DNA of 64,000 nucleotides from Cololabis saira (GCF_033807715.1 NC_084596.1:33058879-33122878), one strand, 5' to 3'. Shown: positions 51,421 through 63,771, counted from the stretch's first letter. Notes: a model not told the origin generated them from the letters alone. Translations and numbers: made by a program.

Positions 51421-51950
51421 CTGAATCTGTGCAGGTACAATTAAATCTCCAGACTACCAGGACATTCTGGAGACAAATGTGCTGCCCAGGGTCAGAAAAC
51501 CTGGTTTCAGTCACAAGTCACGAGTCTTCCAGCAGGATAATGATCCTAAACAGAACTAGACCCAGCCAAGAATGACTAAGAACAAAACACTGGACTGCTC
51601 TGAAGTGTCTGATCTACATCCTGTGGAAACATCTGGAGAAGAAACCCTTCCCACCTGAAACATCTGGATGTGTTTGGACCAGAACACCTGTCTACAGGTG
51701 CACAAGTCTCACTGAGAGTTACAGAAACCACGACTGCAGCCACTGATTCAAAAGGTTGTCACAAAATATTTACCGTATTTTCTGGACTATAAGCCGCACC
51801 TGCATATCTGCTCTATTTTTTAAAAAATAATTAAAAAAAGATATACAAGCCGCACCTGCATATAAGCCGCATCCGCTCTATTTAAAATAAAAAGGATATG
51901 CAAGCCGCAGATATTTATGTTGTTCTCTCTCTCTCTCATCTTCTCCCGCT

Positions 51951-53405
51951 TTATCCGTTACCGGGTCGCGGGGGCAGCAGCCTCAGCAGGGATGCCCAGA
52001 CTTCCCTCACCCCAGACACCTCCTCCAGCTCTTCCGGGGGGAGTCCGAGGCGTTCCCAGGCCAGCCGAGAGACATAGTCTCTCCAGCGTGTCCTGGGTCT
52101 TCCCCGGGGTCTCCTCCCGGTGGGACATGCCTGGAACACCTCCCTAGGGAGGCGTCCAGGAGGCATCCGGTACAGATGCCCAAGCCACCTCAGCTGACTC
52201 CTCTCAATGTGGAGGAGTAGCGGCTCGACTCCGAGCTCCTCCCGGGTGACCGAACTCCTCACCCTATCTCTAAGGGAGCGTCCAGCCACCCTGCGGAGGA
52301 AACTCATCTCGGCCGCTTGTATCCGCGATCTTGTCCTTTCGGTCACTACCCAAAGCTCATGACCATAGATGAGGGTAGGAGCGTAAATCGAGAGCTTCGC
52401 CTTTCGACTCAGCTCCCTCTTTACCACGACGGTCCAGTACATCGACCGCATAACTGCGGACGCTGCACCGATCCGCCTGTCAATCTCACGCTCCATTGTT
52501 CCCTCACTCGTGAACAAGACCCCGAGATACTTGAACTCCTCCACCTGAGGCAGGACTTCTCCACCCACCCGGAGAAGGCATGCCACCCTTTTCCGGTCGA
52601 GAACCATGGCCTCGGTCTTGGAGGTGCTGATTCTCATCCCTGCCGCGTCGCACTCGGCCGCAAACCGCCCCAGCACATGCTGGAGGTCCCGGTCTGATGA
52701 AGCCAACAGGACAACATCATCTGCAAAAAGCAGAGATGAAATCCTGAGGTTCCCAAACCGGATCCCCTCCGGCCCCTGGCTGCGCCTAGAAATCCTGTCC
52801 ATAAAAATTATGAACAGGACCGGTGACAAAGGGCAGCCCTGCCGGAGTCCAACATGCACCGGGAACAAGTCTGACTTACTGCCGGCAATGCGAACAAGAC
52901 TCCTGCTTCGATCATACAGAGACCGGACAGCCCTTAATAGAGGGCCCCGGACTCCATACTCACTCAGCACCCCCCACAGAATGGCACGAGGGACACGGTC
53001 AAATGCCTTCTCCAGATCCACAAAACACATGTAGACTGGTTGGGCAAATTCCCATGAACCCTCGAGCACCCTGCGGAGGGTATAGAGCTGGTCCAGTGTT
53101 CCACGACCGGGACGAAAACCGCATTGTTCCTCCTGAATCCGAGGTTCGACTATCGGCCGTAATCTCCTCTCCAGTACCCTGGCGTAGACTTTCCCCGGGA
53201 GGCTGAGAAGTGTGATCCCCCTGTAGTTGGAACACACTCTCCGGTCCCCCTTTTTAAACAGAGGGACCACCACCCCGGTTTGCCACCCCAGCGGTACTGT
53301 CCCCTTCCTCCATGCAATGTCGCAGAGGCGTGTCAGCCAAGACAGCCCTACGACACCCAGAGACTTGAGGTACTCAGGGCGAATCTCATCCACCCCCGGT
53401 GCCAC
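51951..53405 (-). CDS. LINE reverse transcriptase (second frame, shifted)
   Basis: 484 codons beginning just after the frameshift. Motifs in order: [59 protein letters not shown], the catalytic [10 protein letters not shown], and the thumb-region FKYLGV. The C-terminal basic region includes [15 protein letters not shown]. Compared with copies of this family that I remember, about four residues are missing before [10 protein letters not shown]. The upstream frameshift would prevent one continuous polyprotein, so this copy is probably inactive. Confidence 0.92.
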   Translation of the reverse strand: MAPGVDEIRPEYLKSLGVVGLSWLTRLCDIAWRKGTVPLGWQTGVVVPLFKKGDRRVCSNYRGITLLSLPGKVYARVLERRLRPIVEPRIQEEQCGFRPGRGTLDQLYTLRRVLEGSWEFAQPVYMCFVDLEKAFDRVPRAILWGVLSEYGVRGPLLRAVRSLYDRSRSLVRIAGSKSDLFPVHVGLRQGCPLSPVLFIIFMDRISRRSQGPEGIRFGNLRISSLLFADDVVLLASSDRDLQHVLGRFAAECDAAGMRISTSKTEAMVLDRKRVACLLRVGGEVLPQVEEFKYLGVLFTSEGTMEREIDRRIGAASAVMRSMYWTVVVKRELSRKAKLSIYAPTLIYGHELWVVTERTRSRIQAAEMSFLRRVAGRSLRDRVRSSVTREELGVEPLLLHIERSQLRWLGHLYRMPPGRLPREVFQACPTGRRPRGRPRTRWRDYVSRLAWERLGLPPEELEEVSGVREVWASLLRLLPPRPGNG

Positions 53406-55110
53406 TGAGGAGCTTAAAAACTACCTCGGTGACCTCGGCTTGGGTGATGGATGAGCACGCCTCCGAGCCCCAACCCTCTGCTTCCTCAGTGGAAGGCATG
53501 TCAGTCGGGTTAAGGAGATCCTCAAAGTATTCCTTCCACCGTCCGACAATGTCCCCAGTCAAGGTCAACAGCTCCCCACCAGCACCATAAATGGTGCCGG
53601 CAGAGTACTGCTTCCCCCTTCTGAGGCGCCGAACGGTCCTCCAGAATTTCCTCGAGGCCGACCGAAAGTCCTCCTCCATGGCCTCCCCGAACTCCTCCCA
53701 GACCCGAGTTTTTGGCTCCAAGACTGCCCGAGCCGCGGCCCGCTTGGCCTGCCGGTACCTATCTACTGCGTCAGGAGTCCCACCGGCCAACATAGCCCGG
53801 TAGGACTCCTTCTTCAGTCTGACGGCATCCTGTACTTCCGGTGTCCACCACCGGGTTCTAGGATTGCCGCCACGACAGGCACCGGAGACCTTGCGTCCGC
53901 AGCTTCGAGCCGCCGCGTTGACAATGGAGGCAGAGAACATGGTCCACTCGGACTCGATGTCCCCCGCCTCCCCCGGGATCCGAGAGAAGCTCTCCCGGAG
54001 GTGGGAGTTGAAGACGTCCCTGACAGAGTGCTCAGCCAGACGTTCCCAACAGACCCTCACAATCCGTTTGGGTCTGCCCGGTCTGTCCAACCTCCTCCTC
54101 CGCCAGCGCATCCAACTCACCACCAGGTGGTGATCAGTTGACAGCTCAGCCCCTCTCTTCACCCGAGTGTCCAAGACATGCGGCCGAAGGTCAGATGAAA
54201 CGACAACAAAGTCGATCATTGACCTCCGGCCTAGGGTGTCCTGGTGCCACGTGCACTGATGGACACCCTTATGCCTGAACATGGTGTTTGTGATGGACAA
54301 ACTGTGACTCGCACAGAAGTCCAACAACAAAACACCACTCGGGTTCAGATCGGGGAGGCCGTTCCTCCCAATCACGCCTCTCCAGGTATCACTGTCATTG
54401 CCCACGTGAGCGTTGAAGTCCCCCAGTAGAACAATGGAGTCCCCAGTTGGAGCACTATCAAGTACTCCTCCCAGGGACCCCAAGAAGGCCGGGTACTCCC
54501 CACTGCTGTTCGGCCCGTAGGCACAAACAACAGTGAGAGACCTATCCCCGACCCGAAGGCGCAGGGAAGCGACCCTCTCGTTCACCGGGGTGAACTCCAA
54601 CACATGGCGGCTGAGCTGGGGGGCTATAACCAAGCCCACACCAGCCCGCCGCCTCTCACCCTGGGCAACTCCAGAGTAGTGGAGGGTCCAGCCCCCTTCA
54701 AGGAGCTGGGTTCCAGAGCCCAAGCTATGTGTGGAGGTGAGCCCGACTATCTCTAGCCGGTATCTCTCAACCTCACGCACAAGCTCCAGCTCTTTCCCCC
54801 CCAGCGAGGTGACATTCCATGTCCCCACTGTGAGGGTTGATGTCCAGGGATTGGGTCGTCGAGGCACCCCGCCACGACTGCTACCCAGCCCACAATGCAC
54901 CGGCCTGCCATGGTCCTTCCTGCGGGTGGTGGGCCTACTGGAAGGCGGACCCGCGTCGCCGTTTCGGGCTGAGCCCGGCCGGGTCCCACGGGCAAAGACC
55001 CGGCCACCAGGCGCTCGCCTACGAGCCCCAACCCCAGGCCTGGCTCCAGGGCGGGGCCCCGGTGACGCCGATCCGGGCGACGTAACGGTCCTTGCTTTTC
55101 TTCTCTTCAT
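53386..55110 (-). CDS. LINE endonuclease and linker region (first frame)
   Basis: 574 codons. After a basic, proline-rich start come the endonuclease/exonuclease/phosphatase-fold motifs: [10 protein letters not shown] (about residue 92), [10 protein letters not shown] (about 225), [10 protein letters not shown] and [10 protein letters not shown] (about 310-330). A basic linker with [10 protein letters not shown] follows. In the element's life cycle this enzyme nicks target DNA to prime reverse transcription. The frame stops just after LLSGTG, where related elements continue straight into the reverse transcriptase; a few missing bases near 53395 shift the frame. Confidence 0.9.
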   Translation of the reverse strand: MKRRKARTVTSPGSASPGPRPGARPGVGARRRAPGGRVFARGTRPGSARNGDAGPPSSRPTTRRKDHGRPVHCGLGSSRGGVPRRPNPWTSTLTVGTWNVTSLGGKELELVREVERYRLEIVGLTSTHSLGSGTQLLEGGWTLHYSGVAQGERRRAGVGLVIAPQLSRHVLEFTPVNERVASLRLRVGDRSLTVVCAYGPNSSGEYPAFLGSLGGVLDSAPTGDSIVLLGDFNAHVGNDSDTWRGVIGRNGLPDLNPSGVLLLDFCASHSLSITNTMFRHKGVHQCTWHQDTLGRRSMIDFVVVSSDLRPHVLDTRVKRGAELSTDHHLVVSWMRWRRRRLDRPGRPKRIVRVCWERLAEHSVRDVFNSHLRESFSRIPGEAGDIESEWTMFSASIVNAAARSCGRKVSGACRGGNPRTRWWTPEVQDAVRLKKESYRAMLAGGTPDAVDRYRQAKRAAARAVLEPKTRVWEEFGEAMEEDFRSASRKFWRTVRRLRRGKQYSAGTIYGAGGELLTLTGDIVGRWKEYFEDLLNPTDMPSTEEAEGWGSEACSSITQAEVTEVVFKLLSGTGGG

Positions 55111-55889
55111 GGTAGGCTTGTGAACCGCTCTTAGTCTGGCCCGTCACCCAGGACCTGTTTGCCATGGGAGTCCCTACCAGGGGCGAAAGTGCCCCCGACA
55201 ACATAGCTCCTAGGATCCCTCGGGCACACAAACCCCTCCACCACAGTAAGGTGGCGGTTCAAGGAGGGGTATTTATTTTTATTTTATTTATTTTATTTAT
55301 GTTGTTAGACTAGATATTTACTACATGTACAGAAGGATTTTGAACTGTAAATGATGTACATGTTTGTACCTAAATAGATCCTTTCCTAACAGTGTCTTTT
55401 AACACGGCAGCAACTTTGCTGATTAAAACGGGACAGAACCAAGAGAAAATAACCGCTATTGTATTTATTTATCTATTTATCTGTTTGAAATCTGCTTCTA
55501 CCTACTTCTATCTGCTAAAGAAGAAGTAGCGTATTCTTCTTTGCATTTATTTTGTCTTAGTGTTGATTCTAATTCCGGTTAGAGCGCCCCGAGCGGTGGA
55601 AGAAAAATCCACAGAATAGCCGCACCGTTGTATAAGCCGCACGGTTCAAAACCTATGAAAAAAGTAGCGGCTTATAGTCCAGAAAATACGGTAGTTGAGG
55701 GTCCCATCATTATTTTCCAGGTTTCTTTTTCTTTTTTAGTTCCATTGAAACTCAATTTAAAAGCAACGTTTGATCTCCATTAGTCAGTGTTGCGTAAATT
55801 ATAAATTACTTTTGTAAACTTTGTAGGTTTTCTTTCTTGAATAAAAGGGTTCCAACAAATTTGTCCATGTTAGTATGCTGTTGTTTTAT

Positions 55890-57600
55890 CCCCCACTAGA
55901 TTATATTTTTGTCAGGAGGCCAGCTGTTTTATCCGGTCTTTAAACAGATTAAACGGCTGGTTAACATGCAGCTTTCTCCGGCTTTACATTCATAGCATGG
56001 ATATTAGAGTGGTTTAAATGAAAATATTTCTTAAAAAGTTATGTAATTGTTTTAAAGTAGAGTGACGCCTTCTTGAACGTTTTTACTCAATAATAGTACA
56101 ACATGTCCAAATGAAGGGTCTGAGTATGGCCTCCCGCTTTAACCACGCCCCCTCTGTCGCCGGGTTTGAGTGCAGACACTGCACGCAGTTGTCACAGTCA
56201 TGAAAACACTTGCAAAGACATTCGTGTGAGGTTTGTACACCGGGGTTAACCGCGGCGCTGCACACGCGATGCTGTCTTCAACAGTCGCGTGTCAGCTCCA
56301 GAGGAGCTGCTTTCACTTTTCATCAAGTGTAATATACTGAGCAGTGCACTGCACAATAAAGTAATAACACCTGCTAAAAGCTGCAGGATCCTTGTTTGCT
56401 CATTGTGACAGCAGGATGTTGGTTTTGTGGGCTGTTTCATCGACACCTTGACTGTCATCCATTTAGATTATATGATCCACCTCGGTTTAAATGTGTTTTT
56501 AAGTCGTGGCGGTCATATGACTGCTGACACGCCGAGCTTGGAGTCGACCCAAGTTCACCTCAACACGTTGAAAAATACGCTTTGACTCAGCGGGGGCGAA
56601 AAACAGCTATTTATGGTCGAGGCTGGTGAAAGGTCCTTGTTATCTCCCTTCACGGCTCTCTGCAATCACCAAGGTGCTGCTTGCTGGCACCATCCCGGCC
56701 CTCCCTCCTCCCCCCATTACACGCAACCTTCATGCACAATCAGTGCTGTCCTAGTTTCATCTCCAGATCATAGTAGTTCATAGTGTTGTAAGAAGTGCAC
56801 TTTCCATAAATCTAACAGCCAGATATGTGATCATGAACTGTCCCATCTCAAGAGGAAAGGAAATAGGCATCTCCCCTTTTATCTACGTGAAGGCTGCACT
56901 GTAGCAGAACATCTTTGTCCACTAAGAACAGGATGACATGCTTTTTACATTTTACTTTCCGTCCATATTACGCTCTGGGGAAGCGTTAGAAAGTTTCTGC
57001 TCGGTTTCATGAAGTCCTGAGGCCCCGGAGCCCCCCGAGCCCCCTGAGCCCCCCAGGAATGGAGTGTTATCCTTTCTGGTTTCGCTGCATTCTTGCTGGG
57101 GATGTGTGTGGGGCAGCGGTCAGCTTGTGGCACAGTAGGCCTGCCAACATGTCACATCCTGTTTGATGAAGAGACTCTGATGCTCGGTCAGTCGGATAAA
57201 CAAATGAGCTCAGAGAAGGAGGGGGAGAGTTTTCACTTCAGGAAGATTTGGGTCTTTGTTCAGTCACTTCTATGAAGGTTACTGTTGATCAGGGGATGAA
57301 AAGCCAGAGGGACAGATACTTTCTCTCTTTACTGATGGATTCAGCTTCTTCAGTCAGATCTTAATGCATTTGCAAACAAAGCGACAACAAAAGACTAAAA
57401 ACATTCACCCTAACCCTAACTATCAATCAATACTGCTTTTGTAAGAAAAATCACCCTCATGACGAGCTGCTAACGTCGCCTGTTTGCCCTTCACTCACAG
57501 AGAGACGCGTGACCCTGAATAAGGAAGAAGAGGACATGGGTGGACAGATGGACGAATTATCTTCAGCTCAAACTGTCTGAAAAGAAATAAAAGTCAGACC
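55890..57600. other. Gene-free interval
   Basis: No exon or recognisable repeat was identified apart from scattered GC-rich patches (for example 57010-57055) and two CCCTAA units near 57408, too few to be a telomeric array. Confidence 0.5.
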
Positions 57601-57604
57601 CTAA

Positions 57605-58264
57605 AGGAGCATGAGGCAAGAATAAGAAATGAGACTCATTAGCGCCACGACGACCGTCGGGGTTCCTGCAGCCAACAGCGAAGCCGGCACGGGAGCGCGC
57701 ACGGACGCTACTTAGCACGTTAGGCCACTCCGACTCCTTAGTAATCTCATGTGATTTTCAAATCAAGCTCTAAATATGACTTACAATGTTATCTTACCTG
57801 GTCAGTAGGAAATGAGCCATGTCAGCATCTGTTTTCAGTCCCAATTCAAGTTGAAGCTGCCTCCATGACTCAAACGCGTATCCAATGTTTACTCTTGTGC
57901 CTGCCCGTTTTTGCTCGTAATTTATTTTCGATTCGCGACTTGTCTCTGATAAAGGCTTCGTTTTCTTCTTGGTAGCACTTTTTAGTGGGTTTTGAGTGGC
58001 GCTGGGTCGTTTGCCGGCTGTGGAAGAATCCATGTCTACCCAAACAGAAGTTTGGATCCAACGCGCTTGTCTTCTTCCTGTATCCGTCGAGAACGCGTCA
58101 TTTGTCGTCACATCTGCAGGACAGCGCGGGAAATTCGGGCCCAGAATTGCAGCGCATTTTGCAGCACACTCATTCTTTTTGGTTTGGAACGCTTCATCTG
58201 ACATTATTACTAGAAAACTTAAAACGTACATGCATTTTTTTCATAAATCCTGCCTCATGCTCCT
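57605..58264 (-). mobile_element. TTAA-type inverted-repeat DNA element with a reading frame
   Basis: The ends AGGAGCATGAGGCA and TGCCTCATGCTCCT are inverted copies. The right flank is TTAA (58265-58268) and the left flank is CTAA, one base off. At 660 bp it lacks a transposase. Ends beginning AGG with TTAA targets fit Kolobok-like elements, an inference. Confidence 0.75.
57796..58204 (-). CDS. Transposon-carried first exon, unknown protein with VNIG...WRQL motif
   Basis: On the minus strand an open frame beginning MSDEAFQTKK continues for about 136 codons. It includes a cysteine-bearing region (ECAAKCAAILGPNFP), a basic stretch (ATKKKTKPL) and RVNIGYAFESWRQL followed by GLKTDADMAHFLL. The frame meets a GTAAG splice donor directly after LLT, so the apparent stop is intronic and this looks like the first exon of a spliced gene. 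Similar VNIGxAFxxWRxL modules occur in many uncharacterised fish proteins, as I recall. Biochemical role unknown. Confidence 0.45.
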
Positions 58265-58269
58265 TTAAG

Positions 58270-59890
58270 ACTTCCAACTTCACAGAAGATGGCAATGAGA
58301 AGTTTGATTAACTCTGACTTCTGTAGCATAGGTTTTTTCTTCAGATGCCACACAAAACTATCACGAGCATCAGTCTATCACCTCAAACCACTTCTCTCTT
58401 AACAGTGACACCCCCCGCCCCCCAGTAGGGTTGCTCTGCTCTGTACATGTCCGTTGGCTCTAGTTTTCAAACAAAAGTCAGCTGCAGCAGGTTGAAGGTA
58501 ACGTCTCATCACTCTGGCAGTGCAAACACAAACAGTAAAGTATCAGGACCAGAATTTAATTCAGCTGAATTCCTGCGACTGCATGTTTGTGAGTCACTGG
58601 TGCCAAACCTGGCTGTGGTTAGGTGCATCATTTAAACCACAGAACAGCAAGTATGAGCACATTTCTTTGGTGCTGGCCAGATCTAAAACACTGTGACTTT
58701 GTGTTGAAACTCCGACATCGTTACTGGCTGCTGGATCTGGAACCTTCGTCCCTGCGGGCCAAACATTTCTGGGTAAACAACCTCCAACATGAGGGATCCC
58801 TCCATGTGGGATCTGTTTGAGCCTCCTGGGTTAAACTGGGATCTGATGTTTGCAAACGAGGATCGTGGGGGGAGAAAGTTATTAAAGGAGGTATATTAGG
58901 TCCCTTTTGTCCACAAGTTGGGACACTTTACAGAGGTGTTGATGAAATGTGTGAACATGCTTCTGTAGATGTAAAACTTGCTCAAGCCAGACCTTCAATC
59001 TTCACCCCTCATCCATCCCTCTGTGTTTCTAGTCTCTGGAGGCTAAAGTCAGGAATATTGTGTTTGTAGCTCTGTCCATGAATGTTTTAGGGGATGGAGT
59101 CATCCACCCTTTTCCATGGGGGTGTGTATTTTTGGAAATTCAGAAAATGCAGAGGAAATGTGAAACAAAGCTGTGTGTGTAACTGTGAACATCTCACTGA
59201 ATGGTGAACATTCAGATGTTTACAGTCTACGGCCCGTGTTATTTCAGTCCTCGTAGCTTACGGTTACCACAGACGCCCAGTCATAGATGCTCAAGTACGA
59301 GCAAAGGGTTTTTTCTTTTTCTTTTTCATAACCTGCACCCTTTCCTGCAAGCTCCTGGCATTGCACGTGTGTGTCCCTGATGCTGCTGCTATCAACAACA
59401 GTCTGGAAATCAGAATTTCAGACTTAACAATTGGGGGAAAAAACAAAGATAAGAAAAAAAAAATGCTAACAAGAAGTTGGATTTCTTGGTTTAAGGTTAT
59501 TAACTCAAATTTCTGCAACATTACTCAGCAAGAGCTCACGCTTATTAGGTAGAAGTACAATGTTCCTGTTGCTATTCTTGGCCTAATAAAACATCATTAT
59601 TTATTCTAACTATATAACCAGCCATTAGGGTTGAATGTTATGCAACAAACCAAAAGCAAAGGACTTCCAGTACCAGCTGCACCACCTGAGCTTCACGCTG
59701 GAGATAACAATGGGGAGGTTGGATTGTTCTGATCTCATCTGGATTTTCTGTCCTCGAAGAATTGGGGTCGTGGTTGATCTCAGGTGAAAACAAATAAAGC
59801 GACAGAGTTGTGTTCTTGCAAACCTGGAAGTTACTTAACCTTTAAAGCGAGGATTCTAGGAGTTACAGGAGGAGTGATGCGGGCGTGGTT
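58270..59890. other. Gene-free interval
   Basis: No exon, repeat family or structured element recognised. Confidence 0.5.
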
Positions 59891-60350
59891 CATCCCAGTT
59901 GTGGAAGGCCGCCAGCTCTGAACCTTCACACCGCTACCGGAGGGCTTCTGGGAGGTTTGCCCGTATCATCATCGTGTATTTAGTGTTCTTGGAGAAGGCT
60001 TACGCCTGTATCCTCGCTGGGTTCAGTGAGAGGTGCCTTGGGAGTTTTGGGTCTCAGGCTCTTTGTTACAGTAGAGGTCACTTGGTCCATGTAGAGTCGG
60101 AGGGAGAACTTGCTTCTCATTGCCGAGGGAGTCCGAGCCATTTTTGGCAGAGTTTGGACTCTCCCAGGGCTGCCATCATCCGAGGCCGAGGGCCGTGCTC
60201 TCTGTTTACTTCTGTCTACGCTCCAGGCCTCACCCACGGTCATGAACTGAAGGTGGTGACTGAAAGAATGTCACTGCAAATAAAAGCTGCAGAAATGAGC
60301 TTCCTTGAAGGGTGTCAGGGCAACGCTTTAGGGAGGTGTGAGCGGTTCCT
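59890..60350 (+). pseudogene. Fossil fragment of the same LINE family
   Basis: Plus-strand translation includes HGHELKVVTERMSLQIKAAE followed by MSFLEGCQG. This corresponds to [20 protein letters not shown] in the intact copy at 51.9-55.3 kb, but in the opposite orientation. Upstream it has only patchy similarity to other parts of that element. Rearranged and dead. Confidence 0.75.
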
Positions 60351-60589
60351 GTGTGTGTGTGTGGGGGGAGGGTCTCCCAGCAGTGACAGGAGCAGCTGAG
60401 GGGGCTTAGCAACGACCATGGCTGACAGGGGAGGAGGGGGTTTATGCACATATCCCACTGGAAAAGAGAGCACAGGGAAGATGCTTTTTGTAGATGTTTG
60501 CAAGAGTGGCTTTTTAAGCAAGTTGGAAAAACAGTAACCTCCATTAAAATGTAACAACTGTATAACACACTCATACAAAATTCAGCAAA

Positions 60590-61032
60590 TCCCTAATCTC
60601 CTTCAAGTCTGCCCTAAAAAGCCACCTACAGGAGGCTGCTACTCGTAACTGGGAATAATCAAAGCCTCTACTGCACATCCCACTGTTCCTTCTGATTATT
60701 GCTTCTTGTTTTTGTTTTTGTTTTTTTTTTCGTTTTGTTTTCTGCTTTTGTTTTGTATTACCTAGCTTATTCTATTTGTCTCATCACCTTTTAGTCTCTC
60801 TCGGTGCAAAATAACAGTAATTCCCCCCTTTTCTTTTTTTTTTTTACAATCTTCCCTACAAAGTACTGCTTCTTACCTGTATGTCATTCAATGTTATATG
60901 AGTTAAAAAAGGTCTCCAATGTAAACAAGTGTAATGCTTTCTTGGAATAATGCCTTTTAGTTGACTTTGTATCAGCGAATCTGTACTGTCATGAAACTGT
61001 ACCTGATCCTATGCAATTCTTCTAATACATTC

Positions 61033-61066
<34 letters not shown>
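60590..61066 (+). mobile_element. L2/CR1-like LINE 3' end with ATCA tail
   Basis: SFKSALKSHLQEAA (about 60602-60645) matches the last residues of L2-type reverse transcriptases. An AT-rich 3' region follows and ends with an AATC repeat at 61035-61066, the usual tail of such elements. Confidence 0.7.
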
Positions 61067-61067
<1 letters not shown>

Positions 61068-61299
61068 CACGCACCTGATCAAAATCTGAGCAAAAACATT
61101 GACTTTGTTGATTTGAACTGTTTCGTTTGTCTGTTTGTTTTCTAGTGTAATAAAAAAAAGTCACAACAGTTTTTCTCCTGCAGAAGCTGCAGTCAGTGTT
61201 CCCTTATAATTACACAAAAATAGATATTTCCCAACATTACTTTGGGATAATTTTTAGTCACACTTAAACCAAAACATAGGCTGGATTCAGCTGCAATGA

Positions 61300-61662
61300 G
61301 CGGCTCTGACGCAATGACATTAGTTCCCTCCCCACTGGAACAACGTTTGCACACATTCAACCTGAACTACGGTGCAAAATCCGCACATAAAAAGTTCATT
61401 TCTGTTCCCAGGTGACAGTTTAAAAGCATCGTCGGGAGCTCTGCCCTCTTGCTGCTGAAGGGATTGTCTTTATCCGCCTCCCTCTTTCTCGAGCGCATGT
61501 ACAGAGCCCCTTCCTCCTCCTCCTCCTCCTCCTCCTCCTCCTCCCTCCTGTCTACTACACAGTAAAACATAAAGAGTCTCTGTACACGCCTCACTCCCAC
61601 ATCTGCAACCTCCATCAGCGACTCTGCTCCTCTCTCTGCTGCGCAATTCGTCCTGCAAAACT
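61300..61662 (+). promoter_or_regulatory. Probable promoter and 5' UTR exon of the gelsolin-like gene
   Basis: GC-richer sequence with a (TCC)n run at 61511-61544 leads to a GTGAGT donor directly after 61662. The next matching acceptor in front of a translated exon is at 63771. The transcription start is not visible. Confidence 0.4.
61511..61544. repeat. (TCC)n microsatellite
   Basis: About eleven TCC units in the putative 5' UTR exon of the gelsolin-like gene. Confidence 0.9.
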
Positions 61663-63771
61663 GTGAGTTCGCTTATTTTTTTATTATCATGCTTTGTTTT
61701 CCCCTTGCTGTCAACTTTACTGCATGTTTCATTAAAATATGCATCAGGTAGTACATGATTCGAGGCTTTTTAAATCGTGCACGCCCCGGGGCTGTTAATG
61801 AATGCAGGGTGTTTGCTGTGTGTGTTGCACTTGTCTGGACCGGCAGGATTTGAAAGTTGATGTATGGACAGTGAATTTCCACACTTGGAAAGTAAGACTG
61901 CTCATTCCGCTGCTCTGAGTCACAGCAGCAGCGCAGTGAGAGGGCAGAAAAACAGAAGGGGGGGGAAAGGTTGGGTTTTATGATGGAAACAGCCTGCTGG
62001 GTTGGCTTCCAGGACTTTAATTGTTATGTCTCCATGCAGTCTGCTGCGCAAAAAGCTGCGATTACAGCGCTGTAAGTGGTGTTGTGGACGTTACGCAACA
62101 CTCCAAGAAAAAAAAAAAGAAAGAAAGAATGACGGGGGGCAACTAGGATGCATCTGAGATCCTGTTTTTTTTTGTTTTTTTTTGCCCTTTTTAAAGGATG
62201 TGCAAGATGGCATTGCCAGTTTTTAAAGTCAGTGGTAGATAAGCAGCAGGTCAGGTGAAATTAAAGATGCTCCTTCCAGCCTCCTTCACCAGAGATGTAC
62301 AGTGTTGCCTTCACTGCAGGGTCACATCAGTGTTGCTCCAAATGCATCTGACTCCAGTTAATATCCATGATTGATCTGGAATCTGGAGATTCGCTAACGA
62401 TACAGCACTTATCTATCATCCTCTTTCAGGAAGTCCACTGGGTGTTTCCTCCCCTCACTGAAACCTGAGCTGCCAGCCACTCTTCTAACTGCATCCTCTA
62501 TAATAACACTCTTCATCATGGTGATGATGTTTGTGTGTATGGCTCATATATAGAGGGTGTTGTTATCTATAACCACACTGAATAATAACAGGGGGTCTGA
62601 GCGTGCAAGGTGAGTGGACTCGGCCTGCGTTGTGTCATCACAGGGCACGTCAGACTCCCTGCAGCAATAATCCTGCTGCCACACAGTCGTGTAATCTGGC
62701 TCTTGTGCAATCTAGAACATGGAAATCCATCTAAGCTCCCAGATTGGCGGTGCTGAGATCCGCTTCTGTCACTGAAGTTTTATCTTTGCTGAAAATATCC
62801 AATTAAAAAATGATGTGATGTAACTTTTAAAAAAGTAGGCCCTGCAGATCCTTGTGCGCTGATGCCTGAGGAAATGGTGATTATCTTGTTGTTTCTTTAT
62901 ACAGAGATCGTGATTAGATATCAACTGATAATAGTACAAAGATCCTGCATCAATCTGCTTTCGGTTTGTCAGATAAGGTGCTGACGACTCTTTAAGTGTT
63001 TGTGTTTCCAAACACTGTTGAGAGCAAAGCTTTCCATGAAAATGGACCTTTGTGATGCTGCATTATTATGATTACTTTTATTATTATTATTATTATTATT
63101 AGATGATCCAGAGATGTTCTATTTATTAGTCCCCATCTTTTAGCCAAGAAATAATAATTACAAAGACATAAGTAAATATGCCAATTAAAATAGGATGAAT
63201 GTGGCTTCAAAATAGATTTAAAAAAGAAAAAACTAACTCAACCCTGCTGCAGCCGGAGCTGAAATAAAAATGTGTTGAGGAAATGAATTAGTGTCAAATG
63301 AGGAAGTAGGATGACTTTGATGCAGATGGAAAGGTCAGTATCAGCTGCGGTCTTCCTGCACAAGATAGTCAGCAGCATTTTGAGCATTATTTGATATTAA
63401 CCAAAAGGTCGTCCCTGGATGGTATTGATGACCGGTTAACGTATGTGTTAAAGCAGCAGCCGTGGATGACTAACTGAGGATGGGAGAACTAGTTTGTCTG
63501 GTTCAAAACTGAATGCCCAAATATGGGGAGAGGTTTTCAGCAGATGTATTTATAACCACTGTCTTCTCTTTTAGCTGTTATTCGCATGCTATTTACCAGC
63601 GTTGCTCAGGAAGCCCCTGACATGCAATGTCTTTGTGTTCTGCAGCATTTCCTGCATCTTTATCCTCCTTTGTGTTCTCAGCTTGGCTTCACTCTGAGTT
63701 TGTTTTATGTGAAGTAAAAAAAGAAAAAAAAACACAACAGCATATATTTCTGTGCCTCTCTTTGACCTCAG
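61663..63771. other. Probable first intron of the gelsolin-like gene
   Basis: Non-coding, with a (TTA)n run at 63076-63101. It starts with GTGAGT and ends TTTGACCTCAG. Confidence 0.4.

Larger units (their letters stand above)
51925..55293 (-). mobile_element. Nearly full-length APE-type non-LTR retrotransposon (RTE/I-like)
   Basis: On the minus strand the element runs from about 55260 to 51925, ending in a short GA-repeat tail. It is bounded by a perfect 13-bp target duplication TATTTATGTTGTT (51912-51924 and 55294-55306). It codes for an apurinic-type endonuclease followed by reverse transcriptase, described in the next two entries. The perfect duplication and long open frames indicate a recent insertion. 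Confidence 0.92.
51773..55691. mobile_element. TA-flanked inverted-repeat element interrupted by a LINE
   Basis: The left end CCGTATTTTCTGGACTATAA and the right end TTATAGTCCAGAAAATACGG are perfect inverted copies, flanked by TA at 51771-51772 and 55692-55693. Several AAGCCGCA motifs lie inside each end. Without the LINE the element would be about 540 bp, a MITE. Confidence 0.88.
51425..55880 (+). pseudogene. Tc1/mariner transposase fossil, split by a nested insertion
   Basis: The left part (51425-51772) translates on the plus strand to a decayed transposase end: FQQDNDPKQ near 51530, then a distorted SPDLNPIEHLW region. The right part resumes at 55692 with AT-rich 3' sequence. The flanking DNA reads on across the inserted block at a TA dinucleotide. 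Stops and frameshifts rule out activity. Confidence 0.6.

Noticed and set aside
52317..55123. Plus-strand frames of up to 142 codons
   Set aside because: They are antisense shadows of the LINE endonuclease and reverse transcriptase.
57405..57420. CCCTAACCCTAAC, possible interstitial telomere repeat
   Set aside because: Only two units; expected by chance.
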